64,000 nucleotides of DNA from CAWHJB01 sp963698715 (GCA_963698715.1 CAVORW010000002.1:124001-188000), one strand, 5' to 3'; shown: positions 44,348 to 53,897, counted from the stretch's first letter. The notes: generated by a model not told the origin, from the letters alone. Translations and numbers: made by a program.

Positions 44348-44758
44348 ATGACGGAAATGATTATCGACTTCCCAGGGGGTGCTAAAGTAGATGCTCACTT
44401 TGGCCCATACACGGTCAATACCGATCAGCCCCGCCAGGGTGGGGGTGAAGGATCTGCGCCCACCCCATTTGCGGTATTTTTGGCATCGATTGGTACTTGT
44501 GCTGGTATCTATGTGCTGGGATTCTGCCAGCAGAGGGGACTTCCTACAGATGGGATCCGGATTGTTCAACGAATGCACAGCGATCCATTCAGCGGTATGG
44601 TAGGCAAGATTGATTTAGAAATCCAGGTACCACCCAACTTCCCGGATAAATACCGCCCGTCATTGGTACGCGCGGCTGAATTATGTGCAGTAAAGAAACA
44701 TTTTGAAAAACCACCGACTTTTAATGTAACCACCCAGATATTAGAGCCGGCACTATAA
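44348..44758 (+). CDS. OsmC-family protein
   Basis: A 136-residue OsmC/YhfA-type protein with a GGAGG site. The two family cysteines are present in SIGTCAGIYVLGF and AAELCAVKKHFEKPP. OsmC proteins reduce organic hydroperoxides with a Cys pair, while the YhfA group has weaker or unknown activity. It lies right of the candidate origin and is convergent with glgC. Confidence 0.9.
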   Translation: MTEMIIDFPGGAKVDAHFGPYTVNTDQPRQGGGEGSAPTPFAVFLASIGTCAGIYVLGFCQQRGLPTDGIRIVQRMHSDPFSGMVGKIDLEIQVPPNFPDKYRPSLVRAAELCAVKKHFEKPPTFNVTTQILEPAL

Positions 44759-44786
44759 AAAAACACGATAAGGCTAAGGGAAAATA

Positions 44787-44825
44787 AACGGAGATGTGGG
44801 CTGTTAGCCAAGCCACATCTCCGTT
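44787..44825. terminator. Hairpin between convergent OsmC and glgC genes
   Basis: AACGGAGATGTGG (44787-44799) pairs exactly with CCACATCTCCGTT (44813-44825) around a 13-base loop. Confidence 0.65.
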
Positions 44826-44848
44826 CAACACTTAAATGGAATGTATGC

Positions 44849-46108
44849 CTAATCCGGGCCAATTGTTGTCCCGGGGTGCAGAACGGTGCTCTTTGGGATG
44901 ACCACGATGCCATCCTGCACCACATAATATCCCTCATCGATTTCCGTGCCGGGGGGGAAAGGCCGGATCATGACTCCCTCGCCCATGCGAACATTTTTAT
45001 CGATGATCGCCCCTTCGATCACACAATTTGGCCCGATTCCAATAGGGATACCGCCTTTCAGGGGTTCATCCGGGGTATCATAATAATCGGCGCCCATTAT
45101 AATCGTGCGATCTATCTTGACGCCGTCTGCAACCTGGCTGCGCAGGCCGATGACCGCATCGTTTATCTCTGCCTGGCGGATCTGGCAGCCGTCCGCAAGC
45201 ATTACATTATGCAAGGAAGCACCGTCAATGACCGATCCGGGCAGAAAACGAGGGTGGGTATAAATCGGGCGGACAGGGTCATAAAAATTAAAAGGTGCTT
45301 CAGGCCGGGCTAAAAGCAGATTGGTTTCGTAAAACGAGCGGATTGTTCCAATATCTTCCCAATAACCATCAAAACCAAAACCATATACAGTGTAATCCTG
45401 CAATGCATTGGGTATCACTTGCCCGCCAAAGTCATCATACGCGGTATCTTCCAGCATGTCGATAAGCACCTGAGTTTTGAACAGATAAATGCCCATCGAG
45501 CCCAGGTAAGGAGCAATCTCATCATCCCGGCTGACAAATTTTGCCAAAACATCCGGGTCGCGCGGTTTTTCTACGAACGCTGTGATCCGGCCATCTTGAG
45601 TGCGTTTGAGCAGACCGAAGCGATATACCTCGTCAGCTTTTACAGGCTGGACCGCCACGGTGATATCGGCTTGCTGTTCCCAGTGGAAGCGGGCCATTTC
45701 TGCATAATTCATGCGATATAGATGATCCCCTGCCAGGATGAAAACAAATTCCGCTCCGGTATGCTTGATTTCAAAAAGCTGTTTGCGAACCGCATCTGCC
45801 GTCCCCTGGTACCAGTCGGAGCTGCGTGGTGTTTGTTCTGCTGCCAGAATTTGAACCCAGCCGCGATGGAATGCGTCGAAATTATAGGTTTGCGAGATGT
45901 GGCGGTGCAGGGAGACCGAGTTATATTGTGTCAGTACCGCGATGTGGTGGATATCAGAATTGATACAGTTGCTGAGGGGAACATCGATTAAGCGGTATTT
46001 GCCCGCAATTGGGACAGCTGGCTTCGCCCTTTGTTTGGTAAGTGGGTAGAGCCGTTTACCGACGCCGCCACCCAGGATTATTGCAAGCACATTATCTAAT
46101 GAGGGCAT
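44849..46108 (-). CDS. glgC: Glucose-1-phosphate adenylyltransferase GlgC
   Basis: GlgC makes ADP-glucose from glucose-1-phosphate and ATP, the committed step of bacterial glycogen synthesis. The 419-residue length is normal. ILGGGVGKRLYPLTKQRAKP is the nucleotide-binding loop, DVPLSNCINS, QGTADAVRKQ and GDHLYRMNY follow, and the C-terminal third is a left-handed beta-helix. AGGAG lies seven bases upstream of the ATG. The single gene is convergent with the OsmC gene; no other glg gene is in the window. Confidence 0.95.
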   Translation of the reverse strand: MPSLDNVLAIILGGGVGKRLYPLTKQRAKPAVPIAGKYRLIDVPLSNCINSDIHHIAVLTQYNSVSLHRHISQTYNFDAFHRGWVQILAAEQTPRSSDWYQGTADAVRKQLFEIKHTGAEFVFILAGDHLYRMNYAEMARFHWEQQADITVAVQPVKADEVYRFGLLKRTQDGRITAFVEKPRDPDVLAKFVSRDDEIAPYLGSMGIYLFKTQVLIDMLEDTAYDDFGGQVIPNALQDYTVYGFGFDGYWEDIGTIRSFYETNLLLARPEAPFNFYDPVRPIYTHPRFLPGSVIDGASLHNVMLADGCQIRQAEINDAVIGLRSQVADGVKIDRTIIMGADYYDTPDEPLKGGIPIGIGPNCVIEGAIIDKNVRMGEGVMIRPFPPGTEIDEGYYVVQDGIVVIPKSTVLHPGTTIGPD

Positions 46109-46220
46109 TATTCGTCTCCTTTGGGAATAGCAAATATTAAAATTACCTGGCCACAGGAGCTAACGGAGATTCGACACAGGCCCGCCAAAGTGACCGGGGG
46201 CCTGTGCTATAATCCGCTGG

Positions 46221-46302
46221 TGCCGAAGGTGGGAATCGAACCCACACTCCCGAGGGAACACGAGTTTGAGTCGTGCGCGTCTGCCAGTTCCGCCACTTCG
46301 GC
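46221..46302 (-). tRNA. tRNA-Leu (CAA)
   Basis: An 82-base tRNA with the long variable arm of class II (GTTCCCTCGGGAGT). Acceptor GCCGAAG with CTTCGGC, anticodon CAA within ACTCAAACT, T-loop GGTTCGATTCC, discriminator A. Confidence 0.95.
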
Positions 46303-46576
46303 AATTTTGTTATCTGCCCCCAATGCGCCCTTAGTATAACGAAAGTTATGCGGTAGGTCAAGATAATCAGCAGGCGTCCTGGAACGGCACGTAAATGAAC
46401 ACTTTACAAGATTTGTGTACCTACTCTGCAGGCATGGTCTTTAGGAATTACTGGGGTGATACCCTATAGAGGGTCCCGGAGAACCTATAGGCAAGCAGCT
46501 GTTGTATACAGAGTGCAAGGGTATAATAGCCTGCGAAGAATCGCAAACCAAATATCTTTTTACGGAAAAATCATCG

Positions 46577-47647
46577 ATGCGCTTAGGAATTATTGGCCTG
46601 CCCCAGGCCGGCAAGACGACCATTTTTAATGCTTTGACTCGTGGAAATCAGCCTACCTCTATGAGCGGCGGGCGGTTTGATGTCCATACAGCAGTCGTGG
46701 ATGTTCCCGACCCACGCATGAAAATTCTTTCAGAGATGTTCCAGCCACAAAAAACGATTTATGCTAAAGTTACTTATGCAGATATTGCCGGGTTGGAAGG
46801 AAGTTCTAGCAAAAGTGGTATCTCAGGTCAATTGTTAAACCAGTTAACCCAGATGGACGGTTTCGTGCAGGTGGTGCGGTGTTTTGGAGATACGAATATC
46901 CCTCATCCTTCCGGCAGTGTTGATCCCAGCCGCGATATAGCAGCCATGGATAGCGAGCTACTCATCAATGATCTGATTGCCGTAGAGCGAAAGCTGGAAC
47001 GGTTGAATGATGAGCGCCGCAAAGGGGGTGGGCGCGAGAAAAGCACGATAGAACGCGAAATTAACCTCTTTCAAAAGTTGAACGCAGCCTTGAATGATGA
47101 AAAACCCCTGCGCTCCCTGGACCTTTCACCCGATGAAGAAAAAAACCTCTCTGGGTATGGGTTCCTGACCCGCAAACCAATGCTGGTGCTCCTTAATCGA
47201 GCTGATGGTCAGGACGTACCGGCAATTGATTATCCACACCGTCACAGTGCAGTGACCGATTTACAGGGTAAACTTGAGATGGAAATTGCTCAACTGTCGC
47301 CTGAGGACGCAGAGGTCTTCATGGCCGAGTATGAGATTGAAGAGTTGGGATTGCTGCGGGTGATCAGCCTCTCGTACGATCTGCTCGGGCTGCAGTCGTT
47401 TTTTACAGTTGGCGAAGATGAGGTTCGGGCCTGGACTGTCCGGCGAGGAGCCACTGCCTATGAGGCGGCTGGCGTGGTACATACCGATTTGCAGAAGGGT
47501 TTTATTCGCGCCGAGGTGATCGATTGCGCTGAGCTCTCTGCTCTGGGAGGGCTCACAGAGGCGCGCTCAAAAGGTAAGCTCCGCCTAGAAGGTAAGGAAT
47601 ATCGCGTCCAGGATGGTGAGATCGTGCACATCCGGTTCAATATCTGA
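46577..47647 (+). CDS. ychF: Obg-family ATPase YchF
   Basis: YchF is a ribosome-associated P-loop ATPase of the Obg group. From the ATG at 46577 the protein has 356 residues, with MRLGIIGLPQAGKTTIFNAL as the P-loop at the very start, which is why the earlier ATG is rejected. YADIAGLE (Walker B/G3) and LNRAD take the place of NKxD, consistent with the ATP preference of the family. The C-terminal TGS domain is at about 275-356 (FTVGEDEVRAWTVRRGATA). Its stop overlaps the next start by one base (TGATG). Confidence 0.93.
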   Translation: MRLGIIGLPQAGKTTIFNALTRGNQPTSMSGGRFDVHTAVVDVPDPRMKILSEMFQPQKTIYAKVTYADIAGLEGSSSKSGISGQLLNQLTQMDGFVQVVRCFGDTNIPHPSGSVDPSRDIAAMDSELLINDLIAVERKLERLNDERRKGGGREKSTIEREINLFQKLNAALNDEKPLRSLDLSPDEEKNLSGYGFLTRKPMLVLLNRADGQDVPAIDYPHRHSAVTDLQGKLEMEIAQLSPEDAEVFMAEYEIEELGLLRVISLSYDLLGLQSFFTVGEDEVRAWTVRRGATAYEAAGVVHTDLQKGFIRAEVIDCAELSALGGLTEARSKGKLRLEGKEYRVQDGEIVHIRFNI

Positions 47648-48768
47648 TGACTGACACCGACGAATTAGTTTCAATGCCTTTGAACCAGGTTCTGCAGGGC
47701 GACTGCATCGAGATCCTGGAACGCTTCCCACCCGAGTCGGTTGATCTAATTTTTGCCGATCCTCCCTATAATTTGCAGCTTCATCAAGAGCTTTGGCGCC
47801 CGAACTTAACCCGAGTTGATGGGGTAGATGATGATTGGGACCAATTTGATGATTATATGGCTTATGACAAGTTTACAAAGACCTGGCTGACAGCCTGCCG
47901 CCGGGTGCTTAAACGCACCGGCACGATTTGGGTGATTGGTTCTTACCATAATATTTTTCGGGTTGGGGCCATCATGCAGGATTTAAACTTCTGGACCCTT
48001 AACACTATAATATGGGTAAAAGATAATCCCATGCCCAACTTCAGAGGGGTGCGCTTTACAAATGCCCACGAAACATTAATTTGGGCCCAAAAAGAACGCG
48101 GGGCGCCTTATACTTTCAACCATCATGGTATGAAAGCTCTTAACGATGGGCTTCAGATGCGTAGTGATTGGAATTTGCCGATTTGTACCGGTAAAGAACG
48201 CCTGAAAGTTAACGGCGAAAAAGTTCATTCGACCCAAAAGCCAGAAGCGCTTCTTTATCGGGTGTTGCTAGCCAGCAGCGAGCCAGGAGATATTGTTTTG
48301 GATCCCTTTTTTGGGACCGGAACAACTGGTGCGGTCGCCCGGAGGTTACGCCGGCAGTGGATCGGTATTGAGCGCGAACCCCGCTATGTAGAAATTGCCC
48401 GCCAGCGGATTGAGGCAGTTCAGGAAGGGAAGCACTCCCCAGAGGTCTACCAATCTCCCAACCCGCGCAAACGGCCGCGTATCCCATTTGGTCGGTTAGT
48501 TGAGATTGGCCTGCTGAAACCGGGCGATACGATCTATTTTGGCAAAACAGGGGATTTGACAGCTATCGTACTGGCGGATGGGGCGATATCATGTAATGGC
48601 GAGCGAGGCTCCATCCACCAGATAGCCCGCCAGCTCCGCCAGGCGCCGTGCAATGGGTGGGAGCAGTGGTTTTTTTATAATCCACGGCTCGGAGAACGCC
48701 AACCAATTGACAAGCTGCGCCAAATCTACCGCCAACAATATGAGGAACAGCAATCTGGCAATGAATGA
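47647..48768 (+). CDS. CcrM-like solitary adenine DNA methyltransferase (GANTC type)
   Basis: A 373-residue beta-class N6-adenine methyltransferase. The catalytic DPPY is at 38-41 (LIFADPPYNLQL), and the SAM-binding segment DPFFGTGTTGAVA is at about 219-231. Between these, WVIGSYHNIFRVG, NPMPNFRGVRF, NAHETLIWA and QMRSDWNLPICTG follow the sequence I recall for Caulobacter CcrM. The C-terminal extension, RIPFGRLVEIGLLKPGDT and APCNGWEQW, matches the CcrM-specific DNA-binding tail. CcrM methylates GANTC. No restriction enzyme gene is adjacent. It is translationally coupled to ychF. Specificity is inferred from resemblance only. Confidence 0.9.
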   Translation: MTDTDELVSMPLNQVLQGDCIEILERFPPESVDLIFADPPYNLQLHQELWRPNLTRVDGVDDDWDQFDDYMAYDKFTKTWLTACRRVLKRTGTIWVIGSYHNIFRVGAIMQDLNFWTLNTIIWVKDNPMPNFRGVRFTNAHETLIWAQKERGAPYTFNHHGMKALNDGLQMRSDWNLPICTGKERLKVNGEKVHSTQKPEALLYRVLLASSEPGDIVLDPFFGTGTTGAVARRLRRQWIGIEREPRYVEIARQRIEAVQEGKHSPEVYQSPNPRKRPRIPFGRLVEIGLLKPGDTIYFGKTGDLTAIVLADGAISCNGERGSIHQIARQLRQAPCNGWEQWFFYNPRLGERQPIDKLRQIYRQQYEEQQSGNE

Positions 48769-48900
48769 TGGGTGGTCTTGGAGCACCCCACCCCAGAAAT
48801 ACCGGGATAAGATGATGCCAAAAGATGCAGGCCTTAATTTATTTGACTTGAGTGTTCCCCTGAAAAGTCGAAGTATTGGATAAATTAGAATGGAGAACGA

Positions 48901-50679
48901 ATGACAACGGTAACCTTTTCACAAACTCGCTGGAGTCTTGCGGACCTGTTTGACTCTCATGATAGTCTGAAAATGGAAGCAGCACTAAATGAACTAGAGA
49001 GAACGGTCTCAGACTTTGAGACAATCCGAGGAAAGCTGGACCCCGATCTGAGCCAGGAAGAATTCTTGTCGGCGATCAAGTTATACGAAAAGATCAATGA
49101 GCGGGCCTATCGAGTTGGTGGTTATGCCAGCTTGCAGTTTGCTGCAGACACCCAGGATCAAATTGCATCGGCTTTTATGGCGCGGATCGAGCAGTTCCTG
49201 ACAGATCTCCAGAACCGAGCACTCTTTTTCAGCTTGTGGTGGAAAAGCCTGGCTGACGAACCAGCCGAGCGGTTGATGGCAGCCAGCGGTGATTATCGCT
49301 ACTGGCTGGAAGAAATGCGCCATTTTAAAGACCACACCCTGTCTGAACCGGAAGAAAAGATTATCAATACCAAGGATGTGACCGGTTCCAGCGCCCTGGG
49401 TACTCTTTATGATACGATCACCAATCGTTATGTGTTTAAAGTTGAGGTAGAAGGAGAGATACAGGAACTGACCAGGGGTGAGCTGATGGTATACGCCCGG
49501 CATCATGACCCTGAACTGCGGGCGCGTGCCTACCAGGAACTGTACCGTGTCTATGGGGATGACGGGCCCGTACTGGGTTTGTTATACCAGACCCGGGTGA
49601 GGGATTGGGCTAACGAGCAAATCGGATTACGCTATTTTTCCAGCCCGATCGCGGCCCGTAACCTGATTAATGATATTCCCGACCAGGTTGTCGACACTCT
49701 GCTGGATATCTGCCAGAAGAATGCTCCGGTTTTCCAGCGTTTCTTTCGCTTAAAAGCGAAGCTTCTCGGCATGGACCGGCTGCGGCGTTATGATGTCTAT
49801 GCACCGGTAGCTGAATCTAACAAACGTTTCGAGTTTGGCCAGGCAGCTGAGAAGGTCTTTGATGCGTTTTACCGTTTTGAACCTCAGATTGCTGAGCTGG
49901 CTAAGCGGGTGTTCCAAGAAGATCATCTGGATAGCGAAGTCCGTAAAGGTAAGCGCGGCGGAGCCTTTTGTTCCACAATTTCCCCATCTTTAACGCCGTG
50001 GGTGCTGTTGAACTATCAATCCCGCCCGGATGATGTTGCTACGATGGCACATGAACTCGGCCATGCCATTCACTCGATGCTTGCATCTGACCACAGCCTG
50101 TTTACATCTCAAGCCTCTCTGCCCCTGGCAGAAACCGCATCCACCTTTGGCGAGATGCTGCTGATCGACCGGCTGCTGGCTGAAGAGAACGACGAGAGTA
50201 TCCGTCGAGAGCTGCTATTCCGTCAGGTAGATGACGCGTATGCAACGATTTTGCGCCAGTCATTTTTCGCCCTGTTTGAAAAACAGGCACACGATATGAT
50301 CAGCAAAGGTGCCTCAGTGGACGAACTGTCGAGCGCCTATATAGAAAACTTAACAAACCAATTTGGTGATTCCGTAGAGATCAGCGACGAATTCCGCTGG
50401 GAGTGGGTCTCTATTCCGCATATTTACCAGGTACCATTCTACGTTTACGCCTATGCTTTTGGCCAACTGTTGGTGCTGGCCCTGTACCAGCAGTACAAGA
50501 TCGAAGGGGATAGTTTCAAGCCCCGCTATCTCAAGATACTGGCAGCTGGCGGGTCTGAATCCCCGGAAAGGATTCTGGCAGAAGCCGGGATTGACATTTA
50601 TCAGCCAGAATTTTGGCAGGGCGGCTTCGATGTGATCCAAGGATTGATCGATCAGCTGGAATTAATTAGTGGCAAGTGA
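48901..50679 (+). CDS. pepF: Oligoendopeptidase F (peptidase M3)
   Basis: A 592-residue M3-family zinc peptidase with the usual PepF length. HELGH is at 384-388 (TMAHELGHAIHSML), the third ligand is in LPLAETASTFGEML, and HIYQVPFYVYAYAFG near the C-terminus is the PepF-specific substrate region. It cleaves 7-17-residue peptides in the cytoplasm. GGAG lies six bases upstream of the ATG. It stands alone downstream of the methyltransferase. Confidence 0.95.
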   Translation: MTTVTFSQTRWSLADLFDSHDSLKMEAALNELERTVSDFETIRGKLDPDLSQEEFLSAIKLYEKINERAYRVGGYASLQFAADTQDQIASAFMARIEQFLTDLQNRALFFSLWWKSLADEPAERLMAASGDYRYWLEEMRHFKDHTLSEPEEKIINTKDVTGSSALGTLYDTITNRYVFKVEVEGEIQELTRGELMVYARHHDPELRARAYQELYRVYGDDGPVLGLLYQTRVRDWANEQIGLRYFSSPIAARNLINDIPDQVVDTLLDICQKNAPVFQRFFRLKAKLLGMDRLRRYDVYAPVAESNKRFEFGQAAEKVFDAFYRFEPQIAELAKRVFQEDHLDSEVRKGKRGGAFCSTISPSLTPWVLLNYQSRPDDVATMAHELGHAIHSMLASDHSLFTSQASLPLAETASTFGEMLLIDRLLAEENDESIRRELLFRQVDDAYATILRQSFFALFEKQAHDMISKGASVDELSSAYIENLTNQFGDSVEISDEFRWEWVSIPHIYQVPFYVYAYAFGQLLVLALYQQYKIEGDSFKPRYLKILAAGGSESPERILAEAGIDIYQPEFWQGGFDVIQGLIDQLELISGK

Positions 50680-50787
50680 GCCTCGACTGTTCAAGACGGT
50701 CACAATTGAGACCAACGGAGCAGAACCCACGAAAAGAGACGCATGATAAATTGTAATTAAAAATATATGTGCAAATATAAATGATTT

Positions 50788-51411
50788 ATGGATAAGCTTG
50801 CAAGCCAATTCGATATAGTAGTGGAGCGATTGATTCAGGACCGCTCCACCCTCAACCAGAGCGACCCACTAAATGGCAACCATGGGGATCATATGGTAGC
50901 CATTTTTCAGGTTGCATCTCAAGCCATCAGGCAAATTGCCGGCAGCGATCTGGCAAAGGCTATGGAGCTTGCCGGCAGCGAGTTGAGGTTACTCCAAGAC
51001 AATGCATCGGCTCAAATTTACGCGGTTGGCCTCCAGCACTTTGCTACGCAATTCCGAAAACAATCGATTGGCTTCGATGATCTTGTGGCTTATATCCAGT
51101 CTTCACTGAGCGAGAGTAAGCCGAGTGGGACTAAGAATCCGAAATCAGGGGATGTATTAAAAGCGCTCGTCTCCGGGTTGGCTGGCTGGCAGTCTGCCAG
51201 CCAGCCCGAAGGGGAGCCAAAAAGGGGAATGGATATAGGCTATTTGTTCGACCTGGGAGTTGCGTATCTCCAGGCCAAGCAGCATGCTGCCAATAAGTTT
51301 GAAGCCCTGGCTGAAACCGCTATCTCAGTCAGCCCGCTGGGAGACCCGCCCTACCGGGCCCAATCCGGCAAGCTAGTTATCACCACCCTGCTGCAGGTCA
51401 TGGCGGGCTAA
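50788..51411 (+). CDS. Unknown helical protein, weak DhaL/DAK2 resemblance
   Basis: A 207-residue, largely helical protein. The segment DPLNGNHGDHMVAIFQVASQAI sits where DhaL-type proteins carry their Asp-rich GDGDHG site, but only HGDH is kept; a second weak match is LGDPPYRAQSG near the end. Loss of the Asp ligands would mean no Mg-ADP binding, so kinase activity is unlikely. I do not claim a function. There is no ribosome site before the ATG at 50788. Confidence 0.65.
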   Translation: MDKLASQFDIVVERLIQDRSTLNQSDPLNGNHGDHMVAIFQVASQAIRQIAGSDLAKAMELAGSELRLLQDNASAQIYAVGLQHFATQFRKQSIGFDDLVAYIQSSLSESKPSGTKNPKSGDVLKALVSGLAGWQSASQPEGEPKRGMDIGYLFDLGVAYLQAKQHAANKFEALAETAISVSPLGDPPYRAQSGKLVITTLLQVMAG

Positions 51412-51488
51412 CGAGCGGGAACGCGATCTATGTAAACTAATCAAGCTGTTTTCCGGTCTCAGCCGCAGCCAAAAAAGGATTGCAGCCC

Positions 51489-51866
51489 TCAATCGCTTGA
51501 TTCCAGGTCTAACAACGGGTCGGCGCTGCTTTCCTCAGGAGCACGATCCAGCATCTGCATCTGAGCGGCTATTACCTTGGTGAAATAATGAAATTCGCCT
51601 TGCTGTTCGTAGCGATCGGTTTGAAGCCGGCCTTCGATGAATACCAGCCTGCCTTTACTCAAATACTCCTGGCAAATTTCACCCAGGCGGCTCCAGGCTT
51701 CCACGTTGAACCAATCGGTTGCTTCTTTGGATTCCCCTTCGCTGGTACGCCAGTGGCGCGTCACGGCTACGCTGAAAGAGGTGACTTTTTTCCCGGTTGA
51801 TGTAAAGCGCGCTTCTGGATCTTTGCCCAGATAGCCAATTATTTGAACACGGTTTAGGGCTGGCAT
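51489..51866 (-). CDS. ssb: Single-stranded DNA-binding protein
   Basis: The ATG at 51866 is chosen because GGAG lies six bases upstream; the ATG 12 bases earlier overlaps that site. The product is about 125 residues, a single OB-fold: ALNRVQIIGYLGKDPEARFT, TDWFNVEAWSRLGE and VFIEGRLQTDRYEQ. The short acidic tail (DPLLDLESSD) stands in for the C-terminal tip through which SSB recruits partners. Confidence 0.93.
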   Translation of the reverse strand: MPALNRVQIIGYLGKDPEARFTSTGKKVTSFSVAVTRHWRTSEGESKEATDWFNVEAWSRLGEICQEYLSKGRLVFIEGRLQTDRYEQQGEFHYFTKVIAAQMQMLDRAPEESSADPLLDLESSD

Positions 51867-52104
51867 CGGTTGCTCCATCAAGGGGATGAATCGAGATTGG
51901 CTGGTGAATACCAACGATCCAACTTGCTGTAAAAATTGGGCCGGATGGCTTGTTTGTTAGTTCCAGTTTACAGGTAGTTTTAAGCTTGTCAAGAGTTTTA
52001 ATCTGGGAATCACCCCTGATCTGGTTGTCATCTCGCCCAATCACTGGTATCCTTAGATAGCTTCCAGTGAAAATACATCTACAAGAAAGTCGAATTAATT
52101 AACT

Positions 52105-52749
52105 ATGTATCTGGCTATCGAAGGTGTCATTGGTGTTGGAAAAACCACATTGGCTCGTCTGCTGCAGCCAATCTTCCAGGCTGAAATTTATCTGGAGGTG
52201 TTTGAGCAAAACCCCTTTCTGTCCGATTTTTATGCCGACCGGCAACGCTACGCATTTCAGACTCAAATTTTTTTCTTGTTAAGCCGATATCATCAACAGC
52301 GGCGAATTTCTAGACTGGCAACGCAAGACGAGATTCAGATTATCGCTGATTATACCTTTGCAAAAGATTCTTTGTTCGCCCGGATCAATTTGAAAGGGGA
52401 TGAGCTTGACATGTATTTCCGGGTGCACCAGGCATTGGCAGAAAAAATCAGCTTGCCGAATTTGATCGTTTATTTGAGAGCAGATACCGAGACTCTCATG
52501 CAAAGGATCGCAATCCGTGACCGGACCTATGAACGCAATATGGACAGAGGTTATATTGAGGAATTGAATCAAGTCTACGATCTTTTTTTTGCCGATTCCC
52601 ATTACCAAGGGGCGCCAGTTTTGCGAATTGATACAGATGAATTAAATTACATTCGCAGTCTCGAGGATTTGCAATCCGTGGAAAATCGGATCCGACAGGC
52701 TTTGAAGGTATCGCCATACCAGCCAGAGCTGCCATTGGGGGTCGATTAA
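52105..52749 (+). CDS. Deoxynucleoside kinase (dGK/dAK type)
   Basis: A 214-residue P-loop kinase. EGVIGVGKTTLAR is the P-loop at residues 6-18; the pyrimidine/purine site includes EVFEQNPFLSDFY, and IADYTFAKDSLFARINL is the DRS/ERS-type segment; IAIRDRTYERN is the LID. It phosphorylates deoxyadenosine or deoxyguanosine for salvage. The specific base is not clear from the sequence. Confidence 0.9.
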   Translation: MYLAIEGVIGVGKTTLARLLQPIFQAEIYLEVFEQNPFLSDFYADRQRYAFQTQIFFLLSRYHQQRRISRLATQDEIQIIADYTFAKDSLFARINLKGDELDMYFRVHQALAEKISLPNLIVYLRADTETLMQRIAIRDRTYERNMDRGYIEELNQVYDLFFADSHYQGAPVLRIDTDELNYIRSLEDLQSVENRIRQALKVSPYQPELPLGVD

Positions 52750-52802
52750 TAGAATTCTGCGGTACTGGGAGACGGGCCAAAGAAAAGTTGGGGAGTTTGT
52801 AA

Positions 52803-53804
52803 ATGCGAATTACACGCCGTGTGCTTGAAAAAATCGTGCGCGACACAGTGGCCCAAAGGACCCGCGATAACCGCAGTTTGCTGGCGATTTATTTGAGTGG
52901 TTCTCTCCTGGAAGAAGAATATTTATTAGGGGGAACCGCGGATATTGACCTGGTTTTCATTCACACCGATACGGTCGAGTTTGAACGCGAGATCGTATAT
53001 CTGACAGATGAAGTTCACCTGGATATTTCCCACCATCTGCACCGGGACTATCGCCAGACTCGCAGCTTGCGCACCCACCCTTGGTTGGGGCCAATCCTGT
53101 TTTCATGCAGAGTATTACACGATCCGCAGCATTTTTTAGACTTCACGCAGGCAAGTGTGCGCGGCCAATTCGATCGAGCTGAGCATGTATTTGAGCGAGC
53201 GCGCTCATTTTATGACCAGGCGCGGGAGATATGGTTCGACTACTATCAAGAAAGCGGGGAACCCGGACAGCGGGAAGTTAAGGATTATCTTCAGGCAGTG
53301 GGAAAATCAGCCAACGCCATAGCCAGTCTCAGCGGCAGCCCATTGACTGAAAGGCGGCTCTTAATTAAGTTTCCTGCCCGCGCTGAAGCAATCGGCCGGG
53401 CTGGATTATATGCCGGTCTGCTCGGACTGCTGGGATCACCGACCGTTGACGTTGCGACCTTAATGTCCTGGTTGCCTGATTGGGAATCCGCCTTCGATGC
53501 GGTACCTGCTGAACACCGACCGGCGGGATTAAGCCTGGAACGAAAACCCTATTATCTGCGCGCATTTCAAGCGATGCTTGACAGCCCTCAGCCAGAGACA
53601 GTGCTCTGGCCCTTGCTGCGTACCTGGACTGCGATGGCTGGCCTGCTTCCAAAGGAATGTGCCGAAAGGGCTGAATGGCGACACGCCCTGGGTCATCTAA
53701 AAATTCTTAGCGATTTTGATCAACGCGTACAAGCTTTAGATGCCTACCTTGACCTGGTCGATGAAACGCTGGATCGATGGGCTCGCTCAAACGGTGTCCT
53801 GTAA
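52803..53804 (+). CDS. Nucleotidyltransferase-fold protein
   Basis: A 333-residue protein with a minimal nucleotidyltransferase domain at about 18-90: YLSGSLLEEEYLLGGTADIDLVF provides the GS and the two metal Asp (DID), and EVHLDISHH the third Asp. The rest is helical without an identified motif. Such proteins may transfer a nucleotide to a small molecule or protein. It starts 53 bp after the deoxynucleoside kinase and could be co-transcribed. Confidence 0.8.
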   Translation: MRITRRVLEKIVRDTVAQRTRDNRSLLAIYLSGSLLEEEYLLGGTADIDLVFIHTDTVEFEREIVYLTDEVHLDISHHLHRDYRQTRSLRTHPWLGPILFSCRVLHDPQHFLDFTQASVRGQFDRAEHVFERARSFYDQAREIWFDYYQESGEPGQREVKDYLQAVGKSANAIASLSGSPLTERRLLIKFPARAEAIGRAGLYAGLLGLLGSPTVDVATLMSWLPDWESAFDAVPAEHRPAGLSLERKPYYLRAFQAMLDSPQPETVLWPLLRTWTAMAGLLPKECAERAEWRHALGHLKILSDFDQRVQALDAYLDLVDETLDRWARSNGVL

Positions 53805-53820
53805 GAACACAAGTAATTAT

Positions 53821-53868
53821 CCCAAAAGCAAAAGGATGTTTCACGTGAAACATCCTTTTGCTTTTGGG
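53821..53868. repeat. Perfect 48-bp palindrome containing parS
   Basis: Two 24-base arms (53821-53844 and 53845-53868) are exact reverse complements with no loop. Its centre is the parS sequence. It lies between convergent genes, but neither strand has a T-run after it, so termination is not its obvious role. Confidence 0.9.
53837..53852. promoter_or_regulatory. parS site (ParB-binding), perfect consensus
   Basis: TGTTTCACGTGAAACA is identical to the widely conserved bacterial parS consensus. It seeds ParB-DNA complexes that segregate the origin region and load SMC. parA and parB are not in the window. Confidence 0.92.
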
Positions 53869-53881
53869 GACCTGTAAAGAT

Positions 53882-53897
53882 TGTTTCACGTGAAACC
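53882..53897. promoter_or_regulatory. Second parS-like site
   Basis: TGTTTCACGTGAAACC differs from parS only at the last base and lies 45 bp from the first site. Two close sites are typical of an origin-proximal parS cluster. Confidence 0.8.

Noticed and set aside
53821..53868. Terminator role for the parS palindrome
   Set aside because: It is between convergent genes, but neither strand has a T-run after the stem, and the core is an exact parS.
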